Shown: positions 16,596-24,737 of the stretch, piece after piece | Position numbering within the stretch: position 1 is the stretch's first letter | Layout of the letters: each line of letters opens with the position of its first letter | From: JAITWN01 sp050486285 | GTDB taxonomy: Bacteria; Pseudomonadota; Gammaproteobacteria; SZUA-140 | NCBI GenBank assembly: GCA_050486285.1 | Contig: JBJHCZ010000005.1 | Coordinates: 62,001-126,000 of the forward strand | DNA: 64,000 bases | Reading direction: 5' to 3' | The notes under the pieces: generated by a model | Database searches by the model: none | What the model saw: the letters and a program-made list of their open reading frames with translations, nothing else | What the model was told of the DNA's origin: nothing | Program-made: the position numbers and the translations under genes

Positions 16596-18116
16596 ATGAC
16601 TCTATACACCACGGACTACCTTGAGTATTACCTGACGCTGGTTGCATGGATCATCAACAACGGCATCTGGAACGTACTGGTCGCGACGGGCATCTTCGCG
16701 TTGCCGTTCCTCGCCATCGTCGTGCAGGAGTGGCTCAAGGCCCGTGCGGAAGGTGCGGACGAAGGCAACAAGGGCGTCCTCTCGTCGATGCGTATCGAGA
16801 ACCGAGTGTGGGTGGCGATCGTGGTCATCATGTTCGCCGGTATTCCCTTCATTCCGGTCGATCTGAGCACGATCCAGTTCGACCGCACGCGCTCGACACA
16901 GTGCCAGGTCAACGTCCCGCTGCCTTCCGAAACCAACTGGTCCGCATCGTTCACGACGCTCAACAACCAGAGTGCCCACGTGCCGGTCTGGTGGTTCTTC
17001 ATGCACTCGATCTCCAAGGCCGTCACCGGCGCCGCCGTCGCGGCGATTCCCTGCGGTACGGACTTGAGACAGATGCGCATGGAGATCGACAGCACACGCA
17101 TCGCCGATCCCGTACTGGCCCAGGAGGTGGCCGACTTCACGCACGACTGCTATGGCCCGGCCCGCGCCAGGCTGTTCATGAACCGGCCTACGCTCAGCGA
17201 CGAGCAGATGAACGACGTAACCTGGATCGGTTCGCGCTACTTTCTGGATACGCCCGGCTTCTATGACACCTATCGCTCCAGCACGCCGCGTCCCGCCTGG
17301 CCCTATGACGACGTGCGCGACGCCGGGCTCGCCGAGGTCGGCAACGGCGGTGGCTATCCGAACTGCAGGCAATGGTGGCTGGATGGCGGCGAAGGCCTGC
17401 GCGATCGCCTGCTCGCCCAGGTCGATCCGAGCCTGCTGTCCCGCTTCGCCCAATGGGCGGGCTTTCTGAGTCAGGCACAGGTCGACGACTCGGTGATCCG
17501 TGCGATCGCCTCGCCACAGCGCCAGGTCATGAACCAGGGACAGGTCTACACCGACTACGGCGGGCAGATCGGTGGGTCATTGCCCAATGTCGTGACTCGC
17601 GCCGCGTCGGATGTGGGTCTGACGGTGGGATCGCTCGGCTTCTTCCCTGCCATGGACGTGGTGCGACAGTCGCTGCCCATGATCCTGTCGTTCCTGAAGA
17701 TGGCGATGGTGATCTGCATCCCATTGGTGCTGGTCTTCGGCACCTACGATCTGCGGACGCTGGTCACGGCGTCCTGCGTGCAGTTCGCGCTGTTTTTCAC
17801 CGACTTCTGGTTCCAACTGGCGCGCTGGGTCGATTCGACCATCCTCAACGCGCTCTACGGCTGGCATTCACCGCACAGCAATTTCAACCCGCTGCTGGGG
17901 CTGAACAACGCCTTCGGCGACATGCTGTTGAATTTCGTGATGGCGATGATGTTCATCGTCTTGCCCGGATTTTGGGTGATCGCTCTGTCCTGGGCCGGAG
18001 TTCGAGCGGGCAACATCCTTGGCGGCCTCACGCTCGCGAGCGGAGATGCAAAATCCGCAGGCGGGAGCGGTTCACGTCTCGCCATGACCGTTGCATCGAA
18101 AGGGGCCGCCAAATAA
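16596..18116 (+). CDS. traG: Conjugal transfer protein TraG (N-terminal domain family)
   Basis: 506 residues. N-terminal helices (YLTLVAWIINNGIWNVLVATG and later IVVIMFAGIPFIPVDL) and two C-terminal membrane clusters (about 355-400 and 435-470) match TraG_N-type inner-membrane proteins used for mating-pair stabilisation. The soluble middle has Cys residues (RSTQCQVNVP). It is the last gene of the rightward transfer operon; its stop is 18 bp from the stop of the convergent DUF3742 gene. Confidence 0.88.
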   Translation: MTLYTTDYLEYYLTLVAWIINNGIWNVLVATGIFALPFLAIVVQEWLKARAEGADEGNKGVLSSMRIENRVWVAIVVIMFAGIPFIPVDLSTIQFDRTRSTQCQVNVPLPSETNWSASFTTLNNQSAHVPVWWFFMHSISKAVTGAAVAAIPCGTDLRQMRMEIDSTRIADPVLAQEVADFTHDCYGPARARLFMNRPTLSDEQMNDVTWIGSRYFLDTPGFYDTYRSSTPRPAWPYDDVRDAGLAEVGNGGGYPNCRQWWLDGGEGLRDRLLAQVDPSLLSRFAQWAGFLSQAQVDDSVIRAIASPQRQVMNQGQVYTDYGGQIGGSLPNVVTRAASDVGLTVGSLGFFPAMDVVRQSLPMILSFLKMAMVICIPLVLVFGTYDLRTLVTASCVQFALFFTDFWFQLARWVDSTILNALYGWHSPHSNFNPLLGLNNAFGDMLLNFVMAMMFIVLPGFWVIALSWAGVRAGNILGGLTLASGDAKSAGGSGSRLAMTVASKGAAK

Positions 18117-18134
18117 GGCGCCCTCGATCTGCGA

Positions 18135-18500
18135 CTATGGGTCGTCGGGATCGCCCATGTCGCGGCGCCACTCGTTCTTGTCGTACAAGCCGAAACCGGA
18201 ATGTCCTTCGCGCCATTCCGCCTTGTTTTCATCCTCCCAATCCGAATCGGAGTTGCGCGCGACCCAAGCCGCCACGATACCGAACAGGAGCAACAAGGCC
18301 AGCCAGAACGCGACATACAACAGCACGGCAAAGACGGCGAGCTTCACGATCCAGAGCAGGAGCCGCGCCACGCCGGCCGGTAGCCCCTTGCCGGCGAGCC
18401 AATGAACTACGCGGGCTTCTTGCCGAACGAATCCCCGCCACGCGCGGCCGAGCCATCTGCCGGCGCGTTCTGCGTTGGTGGTACGGGATGTCGTTTTCAT
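18135..18500 (-). CDS. DUF3742 family ICE protein
   Basis: 121 residues starting MKTTSRTTNAERAGRWLGRAWRGFV. One strong membrane segment, possibly a hairpin (about 45-80), then an acidic tail ending YDKNEWRRDMGDPDDP, which is the DUF3742 pattern. It is antiparallel to the transfer operon, as in other PFGI-1-like ICEs. The start is chosen from the conserved N-terminus; AGGAG is very close to it. Confidence 0.85.
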   Translation of the reverse strand: MKTTSRTTNAERAGRWLGRAWRGFVRQEARVVHWLAGKGLPAGVARLLLWIVKLAVFAVLLYVAFWLALLLLFGIVAAWVARNSDSDWEDENKAEWREGHSGFGLYDKNEWRRDMGDPDDP

Positions 18501-18523
18501 CGCTCCTACCTCGTGTGGAGGGT

Positions 18524-18988
18524 TTATCGCGTCTCCTGTGTGGACCAGTCGGACCGGCTCGCGGCAACCAGACTCGCCCAATCGTCCGGCGGGTTTCCTC
18601 GTTCGAGCATCTTCTCGAACACGGCGTAAGGATCGGACTTGCTACCCGCCGAGCGCAACGTCTGCTCATCGTTGACCCAGGCGAACACGATGGTCTTCGC
18701 TCTGGAGTCGTAGCGGAAGAACAGGCGGAACCGCCGTCCGATCTTCGCGCGCCGCCAATGGCGATGCTCCGGCCCCAGGGTGTTGCCCTGGCGGTACTCG
18801 TCCCGCGCCGGATCGCTTGGCACGGTCTCCAGAATCAGTTGGCTCAGCGCCCGGAACAGCTTGACGTTGGCGTTGCGCTCGAAACCTTCCGGATCGCTGC
18901 GCTGTGCACGTTCGGCCGCCGCGTGCAGCTTCTGCAGTTGTTCCACGATGCACTCATGGAACAGCAGTACCCACCCATGACGCTGCAT
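18524..18988 (-). CDS. yhaV: Type II toxin YhaV
   Basis: 154 residues, the usual YhaV length. It starts MQRHGWVLLFHECIVEQLQKL, and the C-terminal part (RRAKIGRRFRLFFRYDSRAKTIVFAWVNDEQTLR) is the RelE-like ribonuclease core conserved in YhaV. The start overlaps the antitoxin stop by one base (TGATG), giving coupled translation. It should cleave mRNA unless bound by PrlF. Location inside the ICE suggests element maintenance. Confidence 0.9.
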   Translation of the reverse strand: MQRHGWVLLFHECIVEQLQKLHAAAERAQRSDPEGFERNANVKLFRALSQLILETVPSDPARDEYRQGNTLGPEHRHWRRAKIGRRFRLFFRYDSRAKTIVFAWVNDEQTLRSAGSKSDPYAVFEKMLERGNPPDDWASLVAASRSDWSTQETR

Positions 18989-19305
18989 CAGAGCGCGACT
19001 TCACCCTCGATGGGCTCATCGAGGTCGTTGGCGTGGCCGACGTTGGCGAGCATGGCCTGGGCGAGATCCTCCGGCAGCGCCCGGACGTTCCTGCCGTCGC
19101 GGATGTCCGCTTCCAGCAGTCCCAGGAAGGCTCCGATCGCCGGGTCTTCGTGCTCGGCCTCGGCTCGGGTGACGACGACCTCGCCGCCGCGCAGCTCGAA
19201 CGCCACCTTGCCGCCGGTGGTCACGCCCAGAGCCTGCCTGACGAACTTGGGCAGTGTGATCTGGCCCTTGGACGTGAGCGTGGCTTGTTCCTGGACGTTG
19301 GGCAT
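18988..19305 (-). CDS. prlF: Antitoxin PrlF (SohA), AbrB/MazE-type
   Basis: 105 residues starting MPNVQEQATLTSKGQITLPK, the swapped-hairpin AbrB fold typical of PrlF (QITLPKFVRQALGVTTGGKV). The C-terminal part binds the toxin in the family. The start at 19305 is preceded by CAGGAG at 8 nt; an upstream ATG at 19332 has no such site. The promoter just upstream contains a perfect palindrome, so it is probably autorepressed by the PrlF-YhaV complex. Confidence 0.9.
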   Translation of the reverse strand: MPNVQEQATLTSKGQITLPKFVRQALGVTTGGKVAFELRGGEVVVTRAEAEHEDPAIGAFLGLLEADIRDGRNVRALPEDLAQAMLANVGHANDLDEPIEGEVAL

Positions 19306-19338
19306 GGTCGGGCTCCTGTCACTGATCTTCATGCCCCG

Positions 19339-19367
19339 ATGGTAAGGAAATTTCCTTACATTGTCAA
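19339..19367 (-). promoter_or_regulatory. prlF-yhaV promoter with operator palindrome
   Basis: On the minus strand a perfect -35 TTGACA (19367-19362) and a -10 TACCAT (19344-19339) are 17 bp apart. The spacer is filled by the perfect 18-bp palindrome GTAAGGAAATTTCCTTAC (19342-19359). An operator placed between -35 and -10 fits autoregulation by the antitoxin complex. The expected 5' leader is about 27 nt. Confidence 0.75.
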
Positions 19368-19655
19368 TCCTGGCCTGCTCCAAGGCGCCGGGTGCCCGTC
19401 TGTCCAGCATGGTGTCGAACCTCCGTCGAAGTGGTCCAGCGCATCGTAGATGGGATACAGCCTGCCTTCCGCAGCCAAAGCGGAACGGGCCGACACCCCT
19501 TTGATGGTGGCCGGCTGCACTCGGGCTGCCCTATACCTAAAAGGCTCTGGCAAGGGCTGAAAGGCCGGGAAGGGGCAAGGGAAGGGAGGCCAAGGGGAAA
19601 GGCCCTACCCGAAAAGGCGAAAAGGCCTCGCTCTCGCCACCACCGCAGGTATTTC
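19368..19655. other. Leader region upstream of the relaxase; purine-rich, possible oriT
   Basis: No gene is firmly supported. From about 19537 to 19630 the plus strand is strongly purine-rich, with repeated AAGGGG/AAAGGCC/GAAAAGGC blocks, directly before traI. ICEclc-type elements have an origin of transfer near traI, so this is a candidate place, but no nick site can be shown. A minus-strand frame (19356-19553) ending in the prlF promoter is fairly protein-like but unrecognised. Confidence 0.35.
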
Positions 19656-21470
19656 ATGTTCGCGCTGTTCCAACGCAAAAGGCTGCCGCCTGGTCCGGGT
19701 CCATCGTCCGCCGACATGCCGACGGGACTGACGCGGCCGGAATCGGCCGCGGTGCTGCTGGCGACTCCTCGCCGGCGCAAGCTGCTGGAACACATCTGGC
19801 AACGCACGTCGCTCTCGCGTGCACAGTTCGCGACGCTGTACCGCGCTCCACTGGAACGCTATGCCGATCTGGTCCAGCACTTCCCGGCTTCCGAGAGTCA
19901 TCATCATGCCTACCCAGGCGGCATGCTCGACCACGGCCTGGAAGTGGTTGCGTATGCGGTGAAGTTGAGGCAATCGCGCCTGCTGCCGGCCGGTGACTCG
20001 CCAGAGGCCCAGGTCGCCCAAGCCGAGGCCTGGACGGCCGGCACGGCCTATGCCGCGCTGCTGCACGACATCGGCAAGCTCGCCGTCGATCTGCACGTCG
20101 AATACGCGAACGGCGCCGTCTGGCACCCCTGGCACGGGCCGCTGGATCGCCCATACCGTTTCCGCTACCGCAAGGATCGCGAGTACAGGCTGCACGGCGC
20201 CGCGACCGGCTTGCTCTATACCCGGCTGCTCGATCGCGAGATCCTCGACTGGCTCAGCAGTTTTCCCGAGCTGTGGTCTGCGCTGCTGTACGTTCTGGCA
20301 GGCCAGTACGAACACGCTGGCGCGCTCGGCGAGCTGGTCGTTCAGGCCGATCAGGCCTCGGTTGCCCAAGAACTCGGCGGCGATCCGACGAAGGCCCTGA
20401 CAGCGCCGAAACACGCGCTGCAACGCAAGCTGCTGGACGGCCTGCGCTACCTGGTCAAAGAGGCGTTCAAGCTGAACCAGCCCCAGGCTTCGGACGGTTG
20501 GCTGACGCAGGACGCACTCTGGCTGGTCTCCAAGACAGTCTCCGACAAGCTGCGCGCCCATCTGCTGTCCCAGGGCGTCGAAGGCATTCCTGCATCCAAC
20601 ACCGCCGTCTTCGATGTGCTGCAGGACCATGGCATCGCCCAGGTCACCCCTGATGGCAAGGCGATCTGGAAGGCGACCGTAACCAGTGATGCTGGCTGGT
20701 CGCACAGCTTCACGTTCCTGAAGCTGTCGCCGGCAATGATCTGGGACGCAGCCGATCGGCCGGCGTCCTTCGCGGGCAGCGTACAAGTCGAGCAAGAGGA
20801 ACCGACGTCACCGCGCTCGATGGCGCACGAAGTCAGCCCTGCGGCCGATGAAGAGGTTGCCCCGGCATGCGCGAAGCCGGTTGCCTCCGAAGCTGCTGGC
20901 GGTGGCGTGGATGCGCTGCTCGGTCTGCTGGATGAGGTGTCCTCGCCCGCAGCTTCGCCCATTGGGCATCACGCCATTGCTGAACCCGAGTCCGCGTCAC
21001 CGACATCCATGACGCCGACCCGTGAAAGCCCCACGCCGTTTCCGCATCATGTCGAACCTTCCGGCACGCACTTCATGGCCTGGCTGCGCCAGGGTATCCA
21101 GACGCGCAAGATCATCATCAATGATGCCAAGGCCCTCGTGCATAGCCTGGCCGGCACGGTGTACCTCGTCAGCCCCGGAGTCTTCCAGCGCTATGCGCAG
21201 GAGCACCCGCGGATCACGACCTTCGCGAAGCAAGACAAGTTGCCGGAATGGCAGTGGATACAGAAGCGCTTCGAGAAGATGGGTCTGCATCGCAAGCAAG
21301 GCAGCGGGCTGAACATCTGGACCTGCGAAGTCACGGGGCCTCGCAAGTCCAAGCGGTTGCATGGCTATCTGCTGTCCGATCCCGCCGAGTTGTTCGACGA
21401 GCAGCCTGCCGACAATCCCTATCTTCGGCTGGTGAGCGAGGAGCACGAGGTTGGTGCTCGTTCGCAGTAG
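19656..21470 (+). CDS. traI: MobH-type relaxase TraI (TraI_2 domain)
   Basis: 604 residues. The N-terminal TraI_2 domain has the HD-hydrolase-like metal-site motifs SHHHAYPGGMLDHGLEV (about 85-101) and LLHDIGKLA (about 138-146), which mark MobH relaxases. The C-terminal part (HFMAWLRQGIQTRKIIINDA onward) is the conserved DUF1528-like region. It should nick oriT and lead the strand through the channel. The ATG at 19656 is used because the conserved domain starts soon after it; the frame is open for 88 codons upstream without protein-like sequence. Confidence 0.9.
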   Translation: MFALFQRKRLPPGPGPSSADMPTGLTRPESAAVLLATPRRRKLLEHIWQRTSLSRAQFATLYRAPLERYADLVQHFPASESHHHAYPGGMLDHGLEVVAYAVKLRQSRLLPAGDSPEAQVAQAEAWTAGTAYAALLHDIGKLAVDLHVEYANGAVWHPWHGPLDRPYRFRYRKDREYRLHGAATGLLYTRLLDREILDWLSSFPELWSALLYVLAGQYEHAGALGELVVQADQASVAQELGGDPTKALTAPKHALQRKLLDGLRYLVKEAFKLNQPQASDGWLTQDALWLVSKTVSDKLRAHLLSQGVEGIPASNTAVFDVLQDHGIAQVTPDGKAIWKATVTSDAGWSHSFTFLKLSPAMIWDAADRPASFAGSVQVEQEEPTSPRSMAHEVSPAADEEVAPACAKPVASEAAGGGVDALLGLLDEVSSPAASPIGHHAIAEPESASPTSMTPTRESPTPFPHHVEPSGTHFMAWLRQGIQTRKIIINDAKALVHSLAGTVYLVSPGVFQRYAQEHPRITTFAKQDKLPEWQWIQKRFEKMGLHRKQGSGLNIWTCEVTGPRKSKRLHGYLLSDPAELFDEQPADNPYLRLVSEEHEVGARSQ

Positions 21471-21492
21471 CCCTGACTCTTCAAGTCAGGGC
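21470..21492. terminator. Hairpin between traI and int, spanning both stop codons
   Basis: GCCCTGACT-CTTCA-AGTCAGGGC is a perfect 9-bp stem with a 5-nt loop. It starts at the last base of the traI stop and contains the int stop, so it would act in both directions. There is no U-run after it on either strand, so efficiency is uncertain. Confidence 0.6.
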
Positions 21493-22770
21493 CACATCCG
21501 CCGCACGCTCGCTTCCCTCGCGGCTCTTGGAGGCGGCAGGCCTGGCTGCGTGGTCAGTAGCGCCGAGGGCAGAATCTTCCGCGGCCGTGAGGTAGTCCGC
21601 CCACGCCTGCATCATCTCTCGGCGTTGGGACAACAAGATGGCCTTGTTGTAGGTGGCTCGTACCTTGTTGCTCTCGACGTGAGCCAGTTGACGCTCGATC
21701 GCATCCGGGCGGAACCCTTGTTCGTTCGCCCAGGTGGAAAACGTGGTTCTCCAGCAATGCGGGGTCGTCCGCGGGCCGAGGTTCATGTCGCGCATGGCAT
21801 ACGTCAGCCGATTGGGTGTCGCGAAGCCTTCTCCACTTCGGTGAGGAAAGAGGTAACGCCCTCCTTCGGTGATCGGGCGCAGGTCTTCGAGCACCTTGAG
21901 TGCCTCCTCCGAGAGCGGAAAGACGTGGTCGCGTCTTGCCTTCATCTTCTCGGCCGGTCGACGCCAGAGTTTGGCCTCGAAGTCGAACTCGCTCCATTCG
22001 GCATCCGCGGCCTCTCCGGGGCGACAGGCCGTCAGTGCGATGAGCCGCAGGCAGAGAGCCGTTTCAGGGTAACCACGGTACGCGCGGAGTCCGCGATAGA
22101 ACGCGCGGATCTGATCGGTCGTCATGACCGCCTTGCTCTGACTCGATGGAATCTTGAGCAAGCCCCGGAGCGTCGGCACGGGGTTGGACTCGGCGAGCCC
22201 GCGAACCACCGCGAACTCGAAAATTGCGGACAGATCGCCTTTGACGTGAATCCCCGCCCACGCGCCGTGCGCCTTGCAGGCTTCGAGGACGGGGCGTATC
22301 TCCTTCACGCCGATTTCACTGATCGGCAGCGCATCCAGTTTGGGCGCGAGGTACTTCCGAATGCGACCCTCCTTGGAGCGGTAAGAACCAGGGGTATAGC
22401 TCGACTTCACTTCGGCCAGGTACGCGGCCGAGACTTTGGCGAACGAGCTTTCCTTGGCTCGCTTGCGTTCTTCCAGCGCCTCTACGTTGCGCTTCTTGAC
22501 TTCTTTGCGGTCGTGGGCGGGATGGATGCCCTGTTTGACGAGCACTCGCGCTGCTTCGCGCGCGGCCCTGGCCTCGGCCAATCCGACAGTGGGGTAGGGA
22601 CCGATCGCGAACAGGTTCTCCTTGCCGTCGATGCGGTACTTCCAGCGCCAGAGCTTGCCACCGGAAGGCTGCACGAGAAGGAAGAGCCCGCCCCCATCGC
22701 TGAGCTTGTAGGGCTTCTCTGTAGGTTTGACCGCTCTGAGCTTTGCGTCTGTGAGGAGATCCTTTGGCAT
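21481..22770 (-). CDS. int: P4-type tyrosine integrase of the ICE
   Basis: 429 residues starting MPKDLLTDAKLRAVKP. It has the N-terminal DUF4102 arm-binding domain (KPYKLSDGGGLFLLVQPSGG), a core-binding domain and a catalytic domain with Arg250 (TACRPGEA), His338 and Arg341 (PHCWRTTF), His364 (LAHVESNKVRATY) and nucleophile Tyr374. The ATG is preceded by GGAGG. It faces the chromosome boundary, as expected for the enzyme that excises and inserts the element. Confidence 0.94.
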   Translation of the reverse strand: MPKDLLTDAKLRAVKPTEKPYKLSDGGGLFLLVQPSGGKLWRWKYRIDGKENLFAIGPYPTVGLAEARAAREAARVLVKQGIHPAHDRKEVKKRNVEALEERKRAKESSFAKVSAAYLAEVKSSYTPGSYRSKEGRIRKYLAPKLDALPISEIGVKEIRPVLEACKAHGAWAGIHVKGDLSAIFEFAVVRGLAESNPVPTLRGLLKIPSSQSKAVMTTDQIRAFYRGLRAYRGYPETALCLRLIALTACRPGEAADAEWSEFDFEAKLWRRPAEKMKARRDHVFPLSEEALKVLEDLRPITEGGRYLFPHRSGEGFATPNRLTYAMRDMNLGPRTTPHCWRTTFSTWANEQGFRPDAIERQLAHVESNKVRATYNKAILLSQRREMMQAWADYLTAAEDSALGATDHAARPAASKSREGSERAADVALT

Positions 22771-22785
22771 CTGCGCCTCCACGTT

Positions 22786-22840
22786 GGGGGTACGAAAATA
22801 CCCCCACCAGATGTTCGAGATACCCCTAAATCTACCCCCA
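22786..22840. promoter_or_regulatory. Repeated TACCCCC sites upstream of int (probable arm-type binding sites)
   Basis: Copies of TACCCC(C/T) occur at 22799-22805, 22821-22827 and 22833-22839, with an inverted copy GGGGGTA at 22786-22792 that pairs with the first to make a 7-bp hairpin. Similar GGGGGTA repeats precede many P4-type integrase genes and are plausible integrase or Xis arm sites. Confidence 0.5.
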
Positions 22841-22941
22841 ATTTTTCCGGAACGCAACAATCGACGAGAGCACTCGGTGGAGCATCTATCCTGCCCGGAA
22901 TGCGTGTTTAGTGATGATTATTAAAGGATTTTTCAGTCTTT

Positions 22942-22971
22942 GGAGAGCCATGGACGTCCATGGCGGTCTCC
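22942..22971. other. Palindrome at the ICE/chromosome junction, candidate att or terminator
   Basis: GCCATGGACGTCCATGGC (22947-22964) is a perfect 18-bp palindrome, extended by GGAGA on one side and TCTCC on the other with a 2-nt bulge. It lies between int and the 3' end of ychF. It could be the ychF terminator or the recombination site, or both. No tRNA is at this end, which is uncommon for a P4-type integrase. Confidence 0.45.
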
Positions 22972-22991
22972 TTGAAATGGTCAAACGTTGA

Positions 22992-24083
22992 TCAGACGTT
23001 GAAGCGGAAATGGATCACGTCGCCGTCGCGGACGACGTAGTCCTTGCCCTCGAGGCGCCACTTGCCGGCCTCCTTCGCGCCCTGCTCACCCTTGCCGGCC
23101 AGGTAGTCGTCATAGGCGATGACCTCGGCGCGAATGAAGCCTTTCTGAAAATCGGTATGGATCACGCCGGCCGCCTCGGGCGCGGTCGCGCCGACCGGGA
23201 TCGTCCACGCGCGCACCTCCTTCTCGCCGGCGGTGAAATAGGTCTGCAGCCGGAGCAGGCGATAGCCGGCGCGGATCAGCCGGTTGAGCCCGGGCTCTTC
23301 GAGCCCGAGTTCGCCGAGGAATTCGGCGCGCTCGTCCTCGGCCAGTTCCGCGATCTCGGATTCGATCGCCGCGCAGACCGGCACGACCTCGGCGCCCTCG
23401 GCCTCGGCGCGCTTGCGCACCGCGTCGAGATGCGGATTGTCGATGAAGCCGTCCTCGGCGACATTGGCGATGTACATCGTGGGCTTGACGGTCAGGAGGT
23501 GCAGGTCGTAGAGCCGTCCGAACTCGTCGTCACTGAGTCCCGCCGCGCGCACCGGCCGGCCGTCGTCGAGGCAGGCGCGGACCTTTTCGAGCAGTGTCCT
23601 GCGGGTCTGCGCCTCCTTGTCACCGGTCTTCGCAGCGCGCGTCGCGCGGTCGAGGTGGCGCTCGACCGCTTCGAGATCGGCGAGCGCGAGCTCGGTGTCG
23701 ATCGTGTCGATGTCGCCGAGCGGGTCGACCCGGCCGGCGACATGGACGACGTCGTCGTTCTCGAAACAGCGCACGACATGCGCGATCGCCTGGGTCTCGC
23801 GGATGTGGGCGAGGAACTGGTTGCCGAGGCCTTCACCCTTCGATGCGCCGGCGACGAGACCGGCGATGTCGACGAATTCCATCGTCGCCGGCAGCACGCG
23901 CTGCGGCCGGACGATCGCCGCGAGCGCGGCGAGACGCGGGTCGGGCACCGGCACGATGCCGACATTCGGCTCGATCGTGCAGAACGGATAGTTCGCGGCC
24001 TCGATGCCGGCCTTGGTCAGCGCGTTGAACAGGGTCGATTTGCCGACATTGGGCAGGCCGACGATACCGCATTTGAATCCCAT
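22992..24083 (-). CDS. ychF: Redox-regulated ATPase YchF (Obg family)
   Basis: 363 residues, full length. P-loop GLPNVGKSTLF (8-18), G3-like DIAGLVAGASKGEG (about 67-80) and the YchF-type NVAED in place of NKxD, which explains ATP preference. The C-terminal TGS domain (FTAGEKEVRAWTIPVGATAPEAAG onward) ends VIHFRFNV. It binds ribosomes and affects the stress response. It precedes nothing on its strand except the ICE junction and follows pth by 24 bp, a standard pair. Confidence 0.97.
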   Translation of the reverse strand: MGFKCGIVGLPNVGKSTLFNALTKAGIEAANYPFCTIEPNVGIVPVPDPRLAALAAIVRPQRVLPATMEFVDIAGLVAGASKGEGLGNQFLAHIRETQAIAHVVRCFENDDVVHVAGRVDPLGDIDTIDTELALADLEAVERHLDRATRAAKTGDKEAQTRRTLLEKVRACLDDGRPVRAAGLSDDEFGRLYDLHLLTVKPTMYIANVAEDGFIDNPHLDAVRKRAEAEGAEVVPVCAAIESEIAELAEDERAEFLGELGLEEPGLNRLIRAGYRLLRLQTYFTAGEKEVRAWTIPVGATAPEAAGVIHTDFQKGFIRAEVIAYDDYLAGKGEQGAKEAGKWRLEGKDYVVRDGDVIHFRFNV

Positions 24084-24107
24084 CAGAGGTTCCGTTCCAG
24101 AAGATAG

Positions 24108-24710
24108 TCAGGCGCGCGCTGCGGCGTCCGGCGCGCTGTGCAGGCGATGCATCGCCTTCTCGGTATCGCCGGCCACCACCTGCGCCAGCACCTCGAGCGA
24201 ACGCCCGATCGCGTCGTCGATCAGCGCCCGCTCGGCGGCCGGCGGCGACTTCAGCACGTAGTCGACGACCTCGCGGGCATTGCCCGGGTGACCGACGCCG
24301 ATGCGCAGGCGCAGGAAACCGGCGTCGCCGCCGAATGCGGTGAGGATGTCGCGCAGGCCGTTGTGGCCGCCATGGCCGCCGCCGCGCTTGAGGCGCGCGA
24401 CCCCCGGCGGCAGGTCGATCTCGTCATGAACAACGAGGACGTTCTCGGGCGCGATGCGGAAATAGCGCGCCAGCGCGCCGACCGCCTGGCCGCTGCGGTT
24501 CATGAACGTCGAAGGCTTGATCAGGCGCACGCGCCGCCCGTCGAGTTCGCCGCTCGCGGTATCGCCGTGAAAACGCGACTCCGGGATGAACTCGGCGCCG
24601 AGTCTTCGGGCCAGCGCATCGAGCAACCAGAACCCGGCATTATGCCGGGTCTGGTCATAGCGCTCGCCGGGATTGCCGAGGCCGGCGATGAGCTCAACCG
24701 GCGGCTGCAA
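24108..24710 (-). CDS. pth: Peptidyl-tRNA hydrolase
   Basis: 200 residues. It recycles peptidyl-tRNA released from ribosomes. Conserved pieces are LIAGLGNPGERYDQTRHNAGFW with catalytic His23, KPSTFMNRSGQAV, VVHDEIDLPPG (catalytic Asp) and RLKRGGGHGGHNGLRDI. Order rplY-pth-ychF on one strand is the usual gammaproteobacterial one. Confidence 0.97.
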   Translation of the reverse strand: MQPPVELIAGLGNPGERYDQTRHNAGFWLLDALARRLGAEFIPESRFHGDTASGELDGRRVRLIKPSTFMNRSGQAVGALARYFRIAPENVLVVHDEIDLPPGVARLKRGGGHGGHNGLRDILTAFGGDAGFLRLRIGVGHPGNAREVVDYVLKSPPAAERALIDDAIGRSLEVLAQVVAGDTEKAMHRLHSAPDAAARA

Positions 24711-24737
24711 GGATACGCCCTCGCGTCACCGCGAAGA

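Larger units (their letters stand above)
1..22971. mobile_element. Integrative conjugative element (PFGI-1/ICEclc-like), integrase-proximal part
   Basis: A continuous set of type IV mating-pair genes (4929-18116) in the order known from SPI-7/PFGI-1/ICEclc-type ICEs is followed by a MobH-type relaxase and a P4-type integrase facing the chromosomal gene ychF. The right boundary is put at the palindrome 22942-22971, because core chromosome starts just after it; the boundary is inferred. The defence genes and the Mu-like prophage at the left are cargo. Coupling protein TraD, TIGR03747, pilus and partition genes should lie to the left of the window. Confidence 0.85.

Noticed and set aside
19356..19553. 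Minus-strand frame of 65 codons containing YPIYDALDHFDGG
   Set aside because: The composition looks like protein, but it starts only at TTG, ends inside the prlF promoter and overlaps the purine-rich traI leader. Kept only as a remark.
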